Of a DNA stretch of 64,000 nt, positions 1-8,924 are shown one piece after another. A program made the position numbers and the translations under genes. This stretch comes from Gammaproteobacteria bacterium (GTDB lineage: Bacteria; Pseudomonadota; Gammaproteobacteria; Pseudomonadales; Azotimanducaceae), in assembly GCA_026707945.1 (NCBI GenBank), contig JAPOVV010000115.1, positions 124,001-188,000 of the forward strand, in the 5' to 3' direction. Position 1 is the stretch's first letter, and each line of letters opens with the position of its first letter. The notes beneath the pieces are model-generated. The model ran no database searches. It saw only the letters and a program-made list of their open reading frames with translations, and was not told where the DNA came from.

Positions 1-2
1 GG

Positions 3-884
3 GCAAATTGCGATGGAATCGTTGGGACACAACCGCCATTGGACTGCATGGAAAAGTTGGAGAAGTGTCGGATCTTCGTTAAACCCGCGGTCGGTTTCGA
101 CGATGTTGATCTTCCTAGTTGGTCATCGCGCGGTATCGCGGTTTGCAATGTCCCTGATTACGGTACGCGGGAAGTCGCGGACCATGCGATCGCTCTCATG
201 ATGACCTTGACAAAAAGCATCGCGTTTCATGACGAGTCTTTGCGCGCGGACCCGCTTGGGAATTGGAGGCCAGCGTTAAACCCCTACGGCAAGCGTATGG
301 CAGATTGCACTTTCGGTGTATTGGGTTTAGGTCGAATCGGTACTGCTGCTGCACGACGCGCAAAGTCGTTCGATATGCGAGTGATTTTTTTCGACCCTTA
401 TCGCGAGAACGGAACAGAACTAGCGTTAGGCATCGAACGAGTCGACTCGCTTGAGGAACTCATGTCTGAATCGGACATTTTGAGTGTCCATACGCCTTTG
501 AATGACGAGACCCGTAACCTTGTCGGTGCGGACGCGTTTGCGTATGCTAAGAAAGGCATGATTCTGATCAATACAGCGCGAGGACCCATTGTGGACGTGG
601 ATGCGCTGTATGATGCCATGAAGTCAGATCGTGTGCTAGCTGCTGGACTCGACGTTTTACCTGAGGAACCAGCAAAAATGGACCGGCCATTGCTAAAAGC
701 TTGGGGCGCAAATGAGGAGTGGGTGAAACATCGCCTGGTAGTGACCCCACATTCGGCCTTCTACACCCCAGAAAGTGTCCGTGACATTCGTGCGTTTGCC
801 GCGCGAACGGCGGCTAGGTTCCTGCGTGATGGCAGACTTGAGAATTGTGTTAATCAAAAGGAAATTGCATCGATATTGACATAA
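3..884 (+). CDS. D-2-hydroxyacid dehydrogenase (CtBP-like), 5' end cut by window
   Basis: NAD-dependent oxidoreductase of the D-isomer-specific 2-hydroxyacid dehydrogenase family. The frame is open to the first base of the window, so the true start lies upstream. Visible are the Rossmann motif GVLGLGRIG, then TPLNDETRNLV, the catalytic Arg in NTARGP, the catalytic Glu in LPEEP and the catalytic His in TPHSAFYTPES. The PEEP plus DRPLL arrangement is typical of the C-terminal-binding-protein (CtBP)-like branch, but the substrate cannot be read from sequence. It is followed by a 200-base gap containing a palindrome. The family assignment is firm; the specific reaction is unknown. Confidence 0.9.
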   Translation, partial: ANCDGIVGTQPPLDCMEKLEKCRIFVKPAVGFDDVDLPSWSSRGIAVCNVPDYGTREVADHAIALMMTLTKSIAFHDESLRADPLGNWRPALNPYGKRMADCTFGVLGLGRIGTAAARRAKSFDMRVIFFDPYRENGTELALGIERVDSLEELMSESDILSVHTPLNDETRNLVGADAFAYAKKGMILINTARGPIVDVDALYDAMKSDRVLAAGLDVLPEEPAKMDRPLLKAWGANEEWVKHRLVVTPHSAFYTPESVRDIRAFAARTAARFLRDGRLENCVNQKEIASILT

Positions 885-988
885 CTTGACCTAATGATTG
901 CTGCAAATTGAACTAATTCAGTTAGATTTGGTCTATATCTCCTAAGAAGCAAGATTATTGTGCAATAGAAGTGAGTTGCGAGGGATTT

Positions 989-1007
989 CGCAAGCAAATT
1001 GCTTGCG
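989..1007. promoter_or_regulatory. Perfect 19-bp palindrome, possible operator
   Basis: A 9-bp perfect inverted repeat around one central A (left arm CGCAAGCAA, right arm TTGCTTGCG) lies in the AT-rich gap between the dehydrogenase and a small ORF that starts about 85 bases downstream. Its compact symmetry suits a dimeric DNA-binding regulator better than a terminator, since no T-run follows. The function is inferred. Confidence 0.35.
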
Positions 1008-1092
1008 TCTAATTGCGTAATTTAATTAAGATTGCACCCGAGACGCGATAGACCACAAGTATATCGCGTACTCTCAACAATCCACGCCATGA

Positions 1093-1299
1093 ATGGAGAT
1101 GGAAATGTTCAACAACGCACGACGACTGTTGCTGTCCTGTTATAGGCCCGTTAAACGATTCTGGAACGCACTACTGCGATTCGGTTCGCCTCGATTTTCT
1201 ATCGAGACATTTAGCGAGTTCATGCAGATGCAAGCGGCTAACGATGACGAGTGTTCTCACGAGACGGTCGATTGTTCGTGCCAGCTGCAGGCTGCCTAA
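1093..1299 (+). CDS. Small protein of unknown function (68 aa)
   Basis: I do not recognise this protein. It has a basic, aromatic N-terminal half (RRLLLSCYRPVKRFWNALL, possibly an amphipathic helix) and an acidic C-terminal tail with three Cys and one His (DDECSHETVDCSCQ). It could start at 1093 or at a Met a few codons later. It stands alone, downstream of a palindrome and upstream of a weak hairpin, which gives it a plausible transcription unit of its own. Coding status is moderately likely because no competing gene occupies the region. Confidence 0.45.
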   Translation: MEMEMFNNARRLLLSCYRPVKRFWNALLRFGSPRFSIETFSEFMQMQAANDDECSHETVDCSCQLQAA

Positions 1300-1383
1300 C
1301 GATTACGCGTCGTTGAATCCATTCAAGTATTGGGTCAGGATTGAGGAATCGTTAAAACGAGCTAGGTAATTGCACGATACGAG

Positions 1384-1416
1384 AGGTGCGTCGAGCACAA
1401 GTTGCGAAGCGCACCT
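1384..1416 (+). terminator. Weak hairpin downstream of the small ORF
   Basis: Arms AGGTGCG and CGCACCT (7 bp) are separated by 19 bases and followed by TTAT. The loop is long and the T-run short, so this is at best a weak terminator for the 1093-1299 ORF. Confidence 0.2.
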
Positions 1417-1467
1417 TTATCTAAAAGATAACGACGTAGTAAATACTGATAAGAATTGAAAACGGCG

Positions 1468-1698
1468 CTAAATCGCTGTGGTGTAGGACTCAACGGATTC
1501 GTGTAGATAGGTGAGATCGATTTTCCCTTGCGTCGTTTGTTTAATCTTCTGTTTTAGGCGCAATATGGCTTGCACGGCAATACCGCGATAAGTGTGGCGT
1601 CGTTGTCTAGCCTCTAGGAAGTTCAACACATGCAACGTGGAGAATGTGCGCCCTGAATCGTGTCCGCTATTGAGCGCTAGACGAGACTCTTCGTGCAA
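1468..1698 (-). CDS. Possible small protein of unknown function (76 aa)
   Basis: This ORF begins at a TTG and points away from the DjlA-like gene. The predicted protein is basic and helical in its second half (IAVQAILRLKQKIKQ). It shows no recognised domain and no strong ribosome-binding site. It fills a gap that otherwise has no gene, which is the main reason to list it. It may be spurious. Confidence 0.3.
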   Translation of the reverse strand: MHEESRLALNSGHDSGRTFSTLHVLNFLEARQRRHTYRGIAVQAILRLKQKIKQTTQGKIDLTYLHESVESYTTAI

Positions 1699-1740
1699 GG
1701 ATACAAACTAGAGTTTATTTCAACTACCCCTAACTAACCA

Positions 1741-2535
1741 ATGCGCTACCTGATCGCTGCACTAATCATCATGACGGCTACCTTTGTGTTCGGCTGGGTA
1801 GGTCTAGTTGTTGGACCCTTGATTGCGTTTGGTGTACTTCTGTTTAGCAGCAAGCGGATTCGTATAGATCACTCGCAGCCGTTTTTCTCAAGTACGAATA
1901 CCGCATCGATTCAGGATGTCCATTTCTTTGAGTTATTTGGGTATCTGTGCAAGATTGATGGGGTCGTATCTAGAGACGAAATTCGAGGTGTAGAGGTCAT
2001 CTTTGACCATCTGCGATTCTCACCGGAGGAACGCGCTGCGGCGATCGCTGGATTCAATCGTGGCAAGCAACCGGATTTCAATTTCGAAGGTGTTTTATAT
2101 GAGGTGAGGAGCCTAAATCTACCAACTGAGATTGCTGTTCAGCTCATTCATCTCATGAACGTCGTGGTTGCTAATGCCGACGGCAGTGGTCTTGTCGTAG
2201 AGGAACGAAATCTTCTATTTACGATCGGCGATGCGTTCGGTTTGACACAAGCCCAGATCGCTGAGATCCTGATGTTGGGAAATGCAGGTGCTGGTGCACA
2301 AAATGCTAGGGAGGAACCAACGGTTAACACGCTGCAGCGGGCGTATAGCACGTTAGGTTTCTCCGAGACTGCCACACCCAAGGAAATGTCACGACAGTAT
2401 CGAAAGTTACGAAGTCGCAATCACCCGGACAAACTGTCGAGATCGGTGTCGGATACGGAACGCACCGCTGCGGCGCGCCGCTTCGACGAAATTCAACGCG
2501 CGTGGGATATCGTGCGCGTGCATCATGGTATTTAG
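1741..2535 (+). CDS. djlA: DjlA-like membrane co-chaperone (TerB + J domain)
   Basis: An inner-membrane-anchored J-domain protein expected to stimulate the ATPase of DnaK. The N-terminus is hydrophobic (about residues 1-35, one hairpin or a long membrane segment). It is followed by a TerB-like helical domain (about 60-185; FFELFGYLCKIDGVVSRDE). The C-terminal J domain (about 200-264) has the HPD signature in NHPDK. Order and length (264 aa) match DjlA. The ATG start places the membrane segment at the N-terminus as expected. It is monocistronic; the next gene on this strand begins about 90 bases later. Confidence 0.88.
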   Translation: MRYLIAALIIMTATFVFGWVGLVVGPLIAFGVLLFSSKRIRIDHSQPFFSSTNTASIQDVHFFELFGYLCKIDGVVSRDEIRGVEVIFDHLRFSPEERAAAIAGFNRGKQPDFNFEGVLYEVRSLNLPTEIAVQLIHLMNVVVANADGSGLVVEERNLLFTIGDAFGLTQAQIAEILMLGNAGAGAQNAREEPTVNTLQRAYSTLGFSETATPKEMSRQYRKLRSRNHPDKLSRSVSDTERTAAARRFDEIQRAWDIVRVHHGI

Positions 2536-2625
2536 TGCTGTCATTCGAACCCTTAGCCTAGAAGACGGGCTGGTACCTTACAACTGGGATAAGAGTATTT
2601 TTCGTTTTGAGGCTCTAGGCTGTTG

Positions 2626-3747
2626 ATGGTGACCCAATCTTCATCAGTCGAAGAATTCGCAGATATCGCGCCGTATCCCGATACCGAGCTGCCAGAGAGG
2701 CTAATAGGGTTGTGCAGCGACCCGGAACTGCTTGATGCTGCTTGCGCGCTTCGATTCAAGGTGTTAACAAATTTCCTAACGCCACTCATTAGACCTTTGG
2801 TTCGAAATCGACTGAGAAAAGAAGTAAGCAAGATCAAAGACCGTGCTGCGTGGCATGAACTGATGGTCCATTTCATCAACGGCGTACTCGAAGCCACTAC
2901 TGATGGATTTACGTACTCGGGTATCGACGCGATTCCGCAGGACAAACCAAGCGTATTCATCTCTAATCACCGAGATATCACGTTAGATCCCGTATTAGTC
3001 AACTATTCGCTGTGGCTCAACGGTCACCCAACGAGCAAGATCGCGATCGGAGATAACCTACTGAATCTACGCGTTGGCGCAGAGTTCATGCGTATTAACG
3101 ATAGTTTTATTGTGGTTCGAAGCGCATCAGGTCTAAAAGCGCAGTATGCGGCAATGAGCAAAACATCGAGGTACATTCGATATGTGTTGGGCGAAGGTCA
3201 ATCGGTTTGGATTGCGCAACGAGAAGGTCGTTCGAAAGATGGTGCTGATCGCACAGACCCAGCAGTTCTGAAGATGTTTGCCCTCGCGTATCGTGACGAG
3301 TCGAAAGACATAAATCACATGCTTGACAAGTTCAGTCTAGTTCCGACAACGCTTTCGTATGAACTCGATCCTTGTGCGACTCGCAAAGCGATCGAACTTG
3401 CCGAACGAGAGCGGACCGGAACGTATGTGAAGGCTGAACACGAAGATCGTGATAGCCTTGTTCAGGGGATCAGAGGGTTTAAGGGGCGAGTTCACGTCGC
3501 ATTCGGTCATCCGATGCAAGCTGAGTATCGGGATGCCGACGAATTGGCGCAAGCGATTGACGAAGTCATGTTGGAAAATCGTCAGTCTTACCCAACATTT
3601 AAAGCAGCGAAAGACATGCTGGATGGCGATCCAGTATCTCTAAAACAGGGTCGCGTGAAGGACGAGTTTTCGGCGCAATACCAGTCACTAGAAGGTCGCG
3701 AAAGAGAGCTGCTACTTCAACAATATGCAAACCAAGCAAGCGTCTAG
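2626..3747 (+). CDS. PlsC-family acyltransferase
   Basis: A glycerol-phosphate or lysophospholipid acyltransferase-like protein of about 373 aa. The catalytic-box region reads SNHRDITLDP (His115, Asp121). That is one residue longer than the usual HX4D spacing, a form I associate with a divergent branch of the family. A later EGRSKDG stretch corresponds to the acceptor-binding block (EGxR) of PlsC enzymes. No clear membrane helix is seen at the N-terminus. A TTG at 2623 directly precedes the ATG at 2626, and the ATG was preferred. It probably acylates a lipid or lysolipid; the substrate is unknown. Confidence 0.75.
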   Translation: MVTQSSSVEEFADIAPYPDTELPERLIGLCSDPELLDAACALRFKVLTNFLTPLIRPLVRNRLRKEVSKIKDRAAWHELMVHFINGVLEATTDGFTYSGIDAIPQDKPSVFISNHRDITLDPVLVNYSLWLNGHPTSKIAIGDNLLNLRVGAEFMRINDSFIVVRSASGLKAQYAAMSKTSRYIRYVLGEGQSVWIAQREGRSKDGADRTDPAVLKMFALAYRDESKDINHMLDKFSLVPTTLSYELDPCATRKAIELAERERTGTYVKAEHEDRDSLVQGIRGFKGRVHVAFGHPMQAEYRDADELAQAIDEVMLENRQSYPTFKAAKDMLDGDPVSLKQGRVKDEFSAQYQSLEGRERELLLQQYANQASV

Positions 3748-3796
3748 CTAATCTAACAAAGATTACCTAGCTCTTTGACATAAGGTACAGAGTCAT

Positions 3797-5527
3797 ATGA
3801 CACCATACGTTCCACCCATCGAGGATTTCAGTTTTCTACTGTACGACGTCTTTCGTACCGACGAGGAATGGGCAGAGACATCCGCGCCGATTGATCGAGA
3901 GTTGGCAAACTCGGTATTGAGTGAGTGTGGCCGCGTCGCACGAGACGTGATGGCACCTTTGTCAAGCACGGCCGATCGTGAAGGAGCCAAGTGGCACGAT
4001 GGTGAGGTAAGTGCGCCACAAGGATTTAAGGACGCGTTTGCTGTTTTGACTCAAGGAGGATGGCTTGGAACCGCCGGGAATCCTGAGTTTGGCGGGCAAG
4101 GGTTGCCGAAGGTGCTTACCACGGCCGTCGAGGAGATGTTCTGGGGTGCAAACACGAACCTATGGCTTTATGCAGCGCTCACCTCCGGTGCGACCTATTG
4201 CATTGATGCTCATGCGTCTCATGAGCTCAAATCTCAGTTTCTGCCTGCGATGTATGAGGGGCGTTGGACCGGTGCTATGGCTCTCACTGAGTCGCACGCG
4301 GGGACAGACCTCGGTATGTTGCGAACCAGAGCAGAGCCAATTGAAGGTAATACTTATGCGATCACGGGTACGAAAATCTTCATCACGAGTGGGGAGCACA
4401 ATTTAGCCGAAAACATCGTTCATTTGGTTCTCGCTCGAATCGAGGGCGCACCTCAAGGTACGCGGGGAATCTCATTGTTTCTCGTTCCGAAATACCTCGT
4501 AAACGATCAAGGCGAGTTGGGTGAACGCAACCAGTTTGCGAGTGGTTCGATCGAACACAAGATGGGGATTCGTGGATCAGCAACATCGGTGATTAATTAC
4601 GAAGGCGCGAAGGGATATTTGATTGGTGAGCCCAACGCGGGTCTACGCTGCATGTTTACCATGATGAATTACGCACGCGTTTCGGTCGGAGTTCAAGGTC
4701 TCGGACTGAGCGAACGTGCGTATCAAATGGCCTCTGCATATGCGAAGGAGCGACTACAAGGTCGAGCGCCGACGGGTCCTGTCAATGAGCAAGGTGCGGC
4801 GGATCCGATCATTGAGCATCCGGATGTGCGGCGGATGCTCTTGACCCAACGAGCATTAACTGAAGGCAGTCGTGCATTTGCCGTGTTTGCAGCTTTACAA
4901 CTGGATCGCGTACAACATTCAGATCCCGACGTTTCTGGTGCTGCGATGCGATACGTTGAGTTGCTTACCCCTATAGTAAAGGCGTTTACTTCTGATCGAG
5001 CGATGGAGACCACACTGCTTGCGCAACAGTGCTTTGGCGGACACGGGTACATCGTGGAATCCGAAATCGAGCAGGTCGTGCGCGACGCACGAATTTCACA
5101 AATCTACGAAGGCACTAATGGCATTCAGGCCATTGATTTGCTCGGTCGGAAAGTTCTACAAGATGGTGGAAAAACGCTAGCGGACTTGGTCGCAGATTTG
5201 CGTCAGGAAGAACTTGATTCAGATTATTCGAAAAAGGTAAGTACGGCGCTAGATCTTTGGAGTGATGTGACCGAGTGGCTCGGAGCTAATTCAAAATCGA
5301 ACCCTTCGTTGGCTGGAGCTGCAGCCGTGGATTACTTAAATCTGGCAGGTTACGTGCTTTACGCTTGGTTTTGGGCACGCATGAGCTTGCTGGACAACGG
5401 TAGGCTTGGTAAGTCGGATCTTGCGCGATTCTATTTTGATCAGTTGTTGCCGCGTGCGGAGTACCATGCGTCCGTGATCAAGAACGGCAGCGATGCAGTT
5501 ACGACCCCGAAATCAGACTGGTTTTAA
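3797..5527 (+). CDS. Acyl-CoA dehydrogenase, long form (576 aa)
   Basis: An FAD flavoprotein catalysing alpha,beta-dehydrogenation of an acyl-CoA. Conserved elements include MALTESHAGTDLG (FAD/substrate region), GTKIFITSGEHNL, and the C-terminal QIYEGTNGIQA segment holding the likely catalytic Glu. The 576-aa length and extra C-terminal helical domain place it with the FadE5/DmdC-like long acyl-CoA dehydrogenases rather than the classic 380-aa type. AAGG precedes the ATG. The 3' end overlaps the convergent mpl gene by four bases. Whether it acts on fatty acyl-CoA or on 3-methylmercaptopropionyl-CoA cannot be told. Confidence 0.9.
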   Translation: MTPYVPPIEDFSFLLYDVFRTDEEWAETSAPIDRELANSVLSECGRVARDVMAPLSSTADREGAKWHDGEVSAPQGFKDAFAVLTQGGWLGTAGNPEFGGQGLPKVLTTAVEEMFWGANTNLWLYAALTSGATYCIDAHASHELKSQFLPAMYEGRWTGAMALTESHAGTDLGMLRTRAEPIEGNTYAITGTKIFITSGEHNLAENIVHLVLARIEGAPQGTRGISLFLVPKYLVNDQGELGERNQFASGSIEHKMGIRGSATSVINYEGAKGYLIGEPNAGLRCMFTMMNYARVSVGVQGLGLSERAYQMASAYAKERLQGRAPTGPVNEQGAADPIIEHPDVRRMLLTQRALTEGSRAFAVFAALQLDRVQHSDPDVSGAAMRYVELLTPIVKAFTSDRAMETTLLAQQCFGGHGYIVESEIEQVVRDARISQIYEGTNGIQAIDLLGRKVLQDGGKTLADLVADLRQEELDSDYSKKVSTALDLWSDVTEWLGANSKSNPSLAGAAAVDYLNLAGYVLYAWFWARMSLLDNGRLGKSDLARFYFDQLLPRAEYHASVIKNGSDAVTTPKSDWF

Positions 5528-6918
5528 AGAAGGCGCTCGCGCACCATGTCGTAAATTCCGCCGAACCCACCGTTACTCATTAAAACGACGTGATTCGGCT
5601 GATCGACAGGTTGACAGATCTTTTCTACCAGATCGTTGAGATCATCCATGACTTCACTCGGTACGATGTTGTTCTCAGCGAGTGCGTCCAAATCCATATC
5701 CACGTTGTCGCCTTTAAACCAGATAACGTTATCAGCTGGGCTACAGCATGTGGTCAAGGGTTCTCGATGAGTACCCATTTGCATGGTATGTGAACGTGGT
5801 TCAACCACCGCGAGAATGTGCTCTAGCCCGACACGGTTACGCAATCCTTGCAGCGTCGTCAATATTGCGGTCGGGTGGTGTGCGAAATCGTCGTATATGG
5901 TTAAGTCATCCCGTGTTGCCACGATCTCCATGCGACGTTTAACTCCTTTAAACGTTGCCAACGCCTCGAGAGACTCGCGAATGGATACTCCTGCTTCGCG
6001 TGCAGCTGCGATGGCCTGTAAGGCGTTACTCACGTTATGTTGACCGTAGTGGCGCCATTCCAGCGCACCGATTTTCCGTCGATTATGAAACAGATCGAAA
6101 TCTGAACCATCTGCAGTGTTCGTCTTGGCGTGCCAAAAATCGACGCGCTTGCTCGCCTCGATCTCTTTATTCGTTGGGTCGACGCTGGTGAAAGAAATTG
6201 GTGTCCAAATTCCTTGTTCGAGTACTTCATCAACCGCTCGCATGCCCCAGGGCGCGATGATGCGGCCGCTCCGCGGTACGGTTCGTATGAGATGGTGAAA
6301 TTGAAACTGAATTGCGCCTAGATCGTTGTAAATATCGGCATGGTCGAACTCAATGTTGTTGATTAACAACGTCCGAGGTCGATAGTGCATGAATTTAGCT
6401 TGACGATCGAAATAGGACGTGTCGTATTCGTCTGCCTCAACGACAAAGTACTTACTTGAGCCCAATCGTGCGGATGCATCGAAATTCAGAGGCGCACCGC
6501 CGACGAGGAATCCCGGTTGTTTACTCGCATATTCGAGAATCCATGTCAACATGCCTGTCGTGGTAGTTTTGCCATGCGTGCCCGCCACGGCGAACACGTG
6601 GCGACCGGCAAGAACGTTGCGACCTAGCCATTCCGCACCCGACATATAAGGGATGTCCGCGTCTAACACGAATTCCAACGATTCAGCACCACGTGGCAGA
6701 TTTGCGTTCCCGATCACAACCACGTCAGGAGGCGGTTTGAGGTGCGCTCGCGCAAATCCCTCCTCAATCGGAATTTCCGCGGCCGCCAGTTGGTCGCTCA
6801 TGGGCGGATAGATTTTCTGATCGGACCCCCTGACCTCATATCCTGCCTGTTTGGCAAGAATGGCCAGGTTCCCCATTAACGTGCCGCCGATACCTAAAAA
6901 GTAAATACGTTCAGCCAT
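5524..6918 (-). CDS. mpl: UDP-MurNAc:L-Ala-gamma-D-Glu-mDAP ligase
   Basis: A Mur ligase family enzyme of peptidoglycan recycling that attaches the murein tripeptide to UDP-MurNAc. The N-terminal Rossmann-like domain starts at residue 5 with YFLGIGGTLMGNLA. The ATP-binding P-loop is GTHGKTTTT (about 113-121). Later come the central-domain motif VEADEYDTSYFD and the C-terminal ERMEIVATR/IYDDFAHHPTA region. NFDASARLG and the conserved VAGTHGK context separate Mpl from MurC. The length of 464 aa is usual. It is probably cotranscribed with the membrane protein that ends 18 bases upstream. Confidence 0.93.
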   Translation of the reverse strand: MAERIYFLGIGGTLMGNLAILAKQAGYEVRGSDQKIYPPMSDQLAAAEIPIEEGFARAHLKPPPDVVVIGNANLPRGAESLEFVLDADIPYMSGAEWLGRNVLAGRHVFAVAGTHGKTTTTGMLTWILEYASKQPGFLVGGAPLNFDASARLGSSKYFVVEADEYDTSYFDRQAKFMHYRPRTLLINNIEFDHADIYNDLGAIQFQFHHLIRTVPRSGRIIAPWGMRAVDEVLEQGIWTPISFTSVDPTNKEIEASKRVDFWHAKTNTADGSDFDLFHNRRKIGALEWRHYGQHNVSNALQAIAAAREAGVSIRESLEALATFKGVKRRMEIVATRDDLTIYDDFAHHPTAILTTLQGLRNRVGLEHILAVVEPRSHTMQMGTHREPLTTCCSPADNVIWFKGDNVDMDLDALAENNIVPSEVMDDLNDLVEKICQPVDQPNHVVLMSNGGFGGIYDMVRERLL

Positions 6919-6936
6919 GTGGCACTTAGATGAGAC

Positions 6937-7482
6937 TTACGTTGCTGGTGTAGTGGAAGGTACCGCGAACCCAGATTGATCGCCGAACAACAGCACTGTG
7001 ATTATTCCCTCCACGATTGCCAAGGCAATAAACAAGAGAACCCCTCGAAATAGAGTGGTTTCCATGGCGATCGCTAGGATGTTGCCGGACACAACCAGAG
7101 ACCAGATTGCGATCGATAGGAAGGTTAGTGTCATTATCAGGGGAATTGATGCGCTTATTGCCGAAACTACCAGCATTAGACCCGCGAAGATGACACTTGT
7201 GCCAAATAGCGCGAACAGTGTTTGATAAACCCGCGACTGATAATTGAAAGTCCTTAACAAGATGTAGATCAGTGCAGCGAATATGATCGTGGTGACGATC
7301 ACCATACCAAGTTCGCTTACGAAGTTAATTTGTGTGTAACTTTCGGGCGAACTGATTTCAGCTACGAGCAAGCGCACGTTACGATTGAGAGCGCCCGACA
7401 AGATCAGATAAATGAAAAGAGTAATGCCCATGAACAAGTGGTTAACGGGTAACGATTGGGGTCCACGCTTTAGCAGGCACAT
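6937..7482 (-). CDS. Multi-pass membrane protein of unknown function
   Basis: A 181-aa protein with roughly five or six hydrophobic segments (about residues 17-34, 56-78, 87-110, 112-140 and 146-166) and almost no extramembrane domain. The layout resembles small YIP1-like membrane proteins, but no diagnostic motif is visible. The last part of the C-terminus is a short soluble tail. It lies 18 bases upstream of mpl on the same strand, so the two probably share a transcript. The start could be the internal Met near residue 18. Confidence 0.65.
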   Translation of the reverse strand: MCLLKRGPQSLPVNHLFMGITLFIYLILSGALNRNVRLLVAEISSPESYTQINFVSELGMVIVTTIIFAALIYILLRTFNYQSRVYQTLFALFGTSVIFAGLMLVVSAISASIPLIMTLTFLSIAIWSLVVSGNILAIAMETTLFRGVLLFIALAIVEGIITVLLFGDQSGFAVPSTTPAT

Positions 7483-7653
7483 GGACCAAAACGTCAGAAT
7501 TAACTGATTAAAGGCAGCGAGGATAACGTGAATCCTTATTAACGAAGCCGTTCACGACCACGATCGAGACGTTTGAAAGCGTTGGAAAGTGAACTTGAAC
7601 AATTTTAGGTGTGGCAGCAAGAAGAACTGACGAGGTAAGAAGGAGTCTACAGC

Positions 7654-8916
7654 ATGTCGAAGCGAAACGCCATCTATGCTCAATCGGGAGGGGTGACAGC
7701 CGTAATCAACGCCACCGCGAGTGGACTGATTGAAGCCGCACGTTCGCATCGAGACCGAATCGGCAAAGTACTGGCAGGCCGAAACGGCATCATCGGCGTA
7801 TTGCGGGAAGAACTCATTGATACGAGCAAGGAGAATCGATCCACGATTCAACGGCTTCGCGAAACCCCGGGCGGCGCTTTCGGTTCGTGCCGGTACAAAC
7901 TTACCAATCCAACGCCGGATGATCCCGATATTCAGAGACTATTTGAAGTGTTTGCGGCACATGACGTCGGCTATTTCTTTTATAACGGCGGCGGGGATTC
8001 TCAAGACACGGCGAATAAAGTCTCAAAACTAAGTCAGCAACTCAGTTATCCAGTACAGTGCATCGGAATCCCCAAGACGGTTGACAATGACCTAAGCGGG
8101 ACCGACAACTGTCCTGGGTTCGGTTCGGTTGCTAAATACGTCGCGATATCCACCAAAGAAGCGGCATTGGATGTCGCGTCAATGAGCGAGTCTTCGACGA
8201 AGGTCTTCATTCTTGAAGTAATGGGCCGCCACGCTGGATGGATCGCTGCCTCGGGCGGGTTGGCTGGCGAAGGCGCAAATGAACCTCCGCACCTTATTCT
8301 GTTTCCGGAAGCTCCGTTTGACTCGTCGAAATTCCTCGCCAAGGTCGAGGCAACGGTAGGGCGCATTGGATATTGCGTTATTGTCGCATCGGAAGGTGTG
8401 CAAGACGGAGACGGCAACTTTCTCTCTGATGCCGAAACGACGGACGCGTTCGGTCATGCTCAACTAGGTGGGGTCGCACCTGTTCTGGCTAACCTCGTGA
8501 AAGAGGAGCTCGGACTAAAGTATCACTATGCTGTGGCGGACTACCTGCAACGCTCGTCTCGTCATATCGCATCTCGCGTTGACGTTGAGCAAGCCTATGC
8601 AGTAGGTAGAGGTGCGATTGCGGCTGTAGCAGCCGGTAAAGACGACATCATGATTGGCATTGAGAGGCTGCAGGATAAACCTTATCGGTGGCGACTCGCG
8701 CACGTCAATCTGAGCAAGGTGGCCAATATTGAACGCAAGGTCCCTCGCTCATTTCGAACGAAGGATGAATATGGCATTACAGCCCGGGCAAGACGTTACC
8801 TACAGCCACTCATCCGCGGTGAGGCATATCCTGCTTATCGCCAGGGTATGCCTCGTTACGCGCAGACAAAAAACCAACTGGTCGCGAAGAAACTACGTCA
8901 CTACGAGGTGGGCTGA
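7654..8916 (+). CDS. pfp: Pyrophosphate-dependent 6-phosphofructokinase
   Basis: Catalyses reversible phosphorylation of fructose 6-phosphate, probably using PPi. The nucleotide/PPi site reads NGGGDSQDT (about 111-119) and the active-site loop reads GIPKTVDNDL (about 139-148). Lys in PKTxDND, where ATP enzymes have Gly, is the classical mark of PPi dependence. The substrate motif MGRHAGWIA is intact. The length of 420 aa fits the bacterial PPi-PFK group. AAGGAG precedes the ATG. The gene ends eight bases from the convergent membrane pyrophosphatase gene, which uses the same substrate. Confidence 0.9.
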   Translation: MSKRNAIYAQSGGVTAVINATASGLIEAARSHRDRIGKVLAGRNGIIGVLREELIDTSKENRSTIQRLRETPGGAFGSCRYKLTNPTPDDPDIQRLFEVFAAHDVGYFFYNGGGDSQDTANKVSKLSQQLSYPVQCIGIPKTVDNDLSGTDNCPGFGSVAKYVAISTKEAALDVASMSESSTKVFILEVMGRHAGWIAASGGLAGEGANEPPHLILFPEAPFDSSKFLAKVEATVGRIGYCVIVASEGVQDGDGNFLSDAETTDAFGHAQLGGVAPVLANLVKEELGLKYHYAVADYLQRSSRHIASRVDVEQAYAVGRGAIAAVAAGKDDIMIGIERLQDKPYRWRLAHVNLSKVANIERKVPRSFRTKDEYGITARARRYLQPLIRGEAYPAYRQGMPRYAQTKNQLVAKKLRHYEVG

Positions 8917-8924
8917 GTTGGTCG

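Noticed and set aside
4065-4406. 113-codon ORF inside the acyl-CoA dehydrogenase, and similar shadows in hppA and dsbD
   Set aside because: They lie within strongly conserved genes in another frame and show no protein family.
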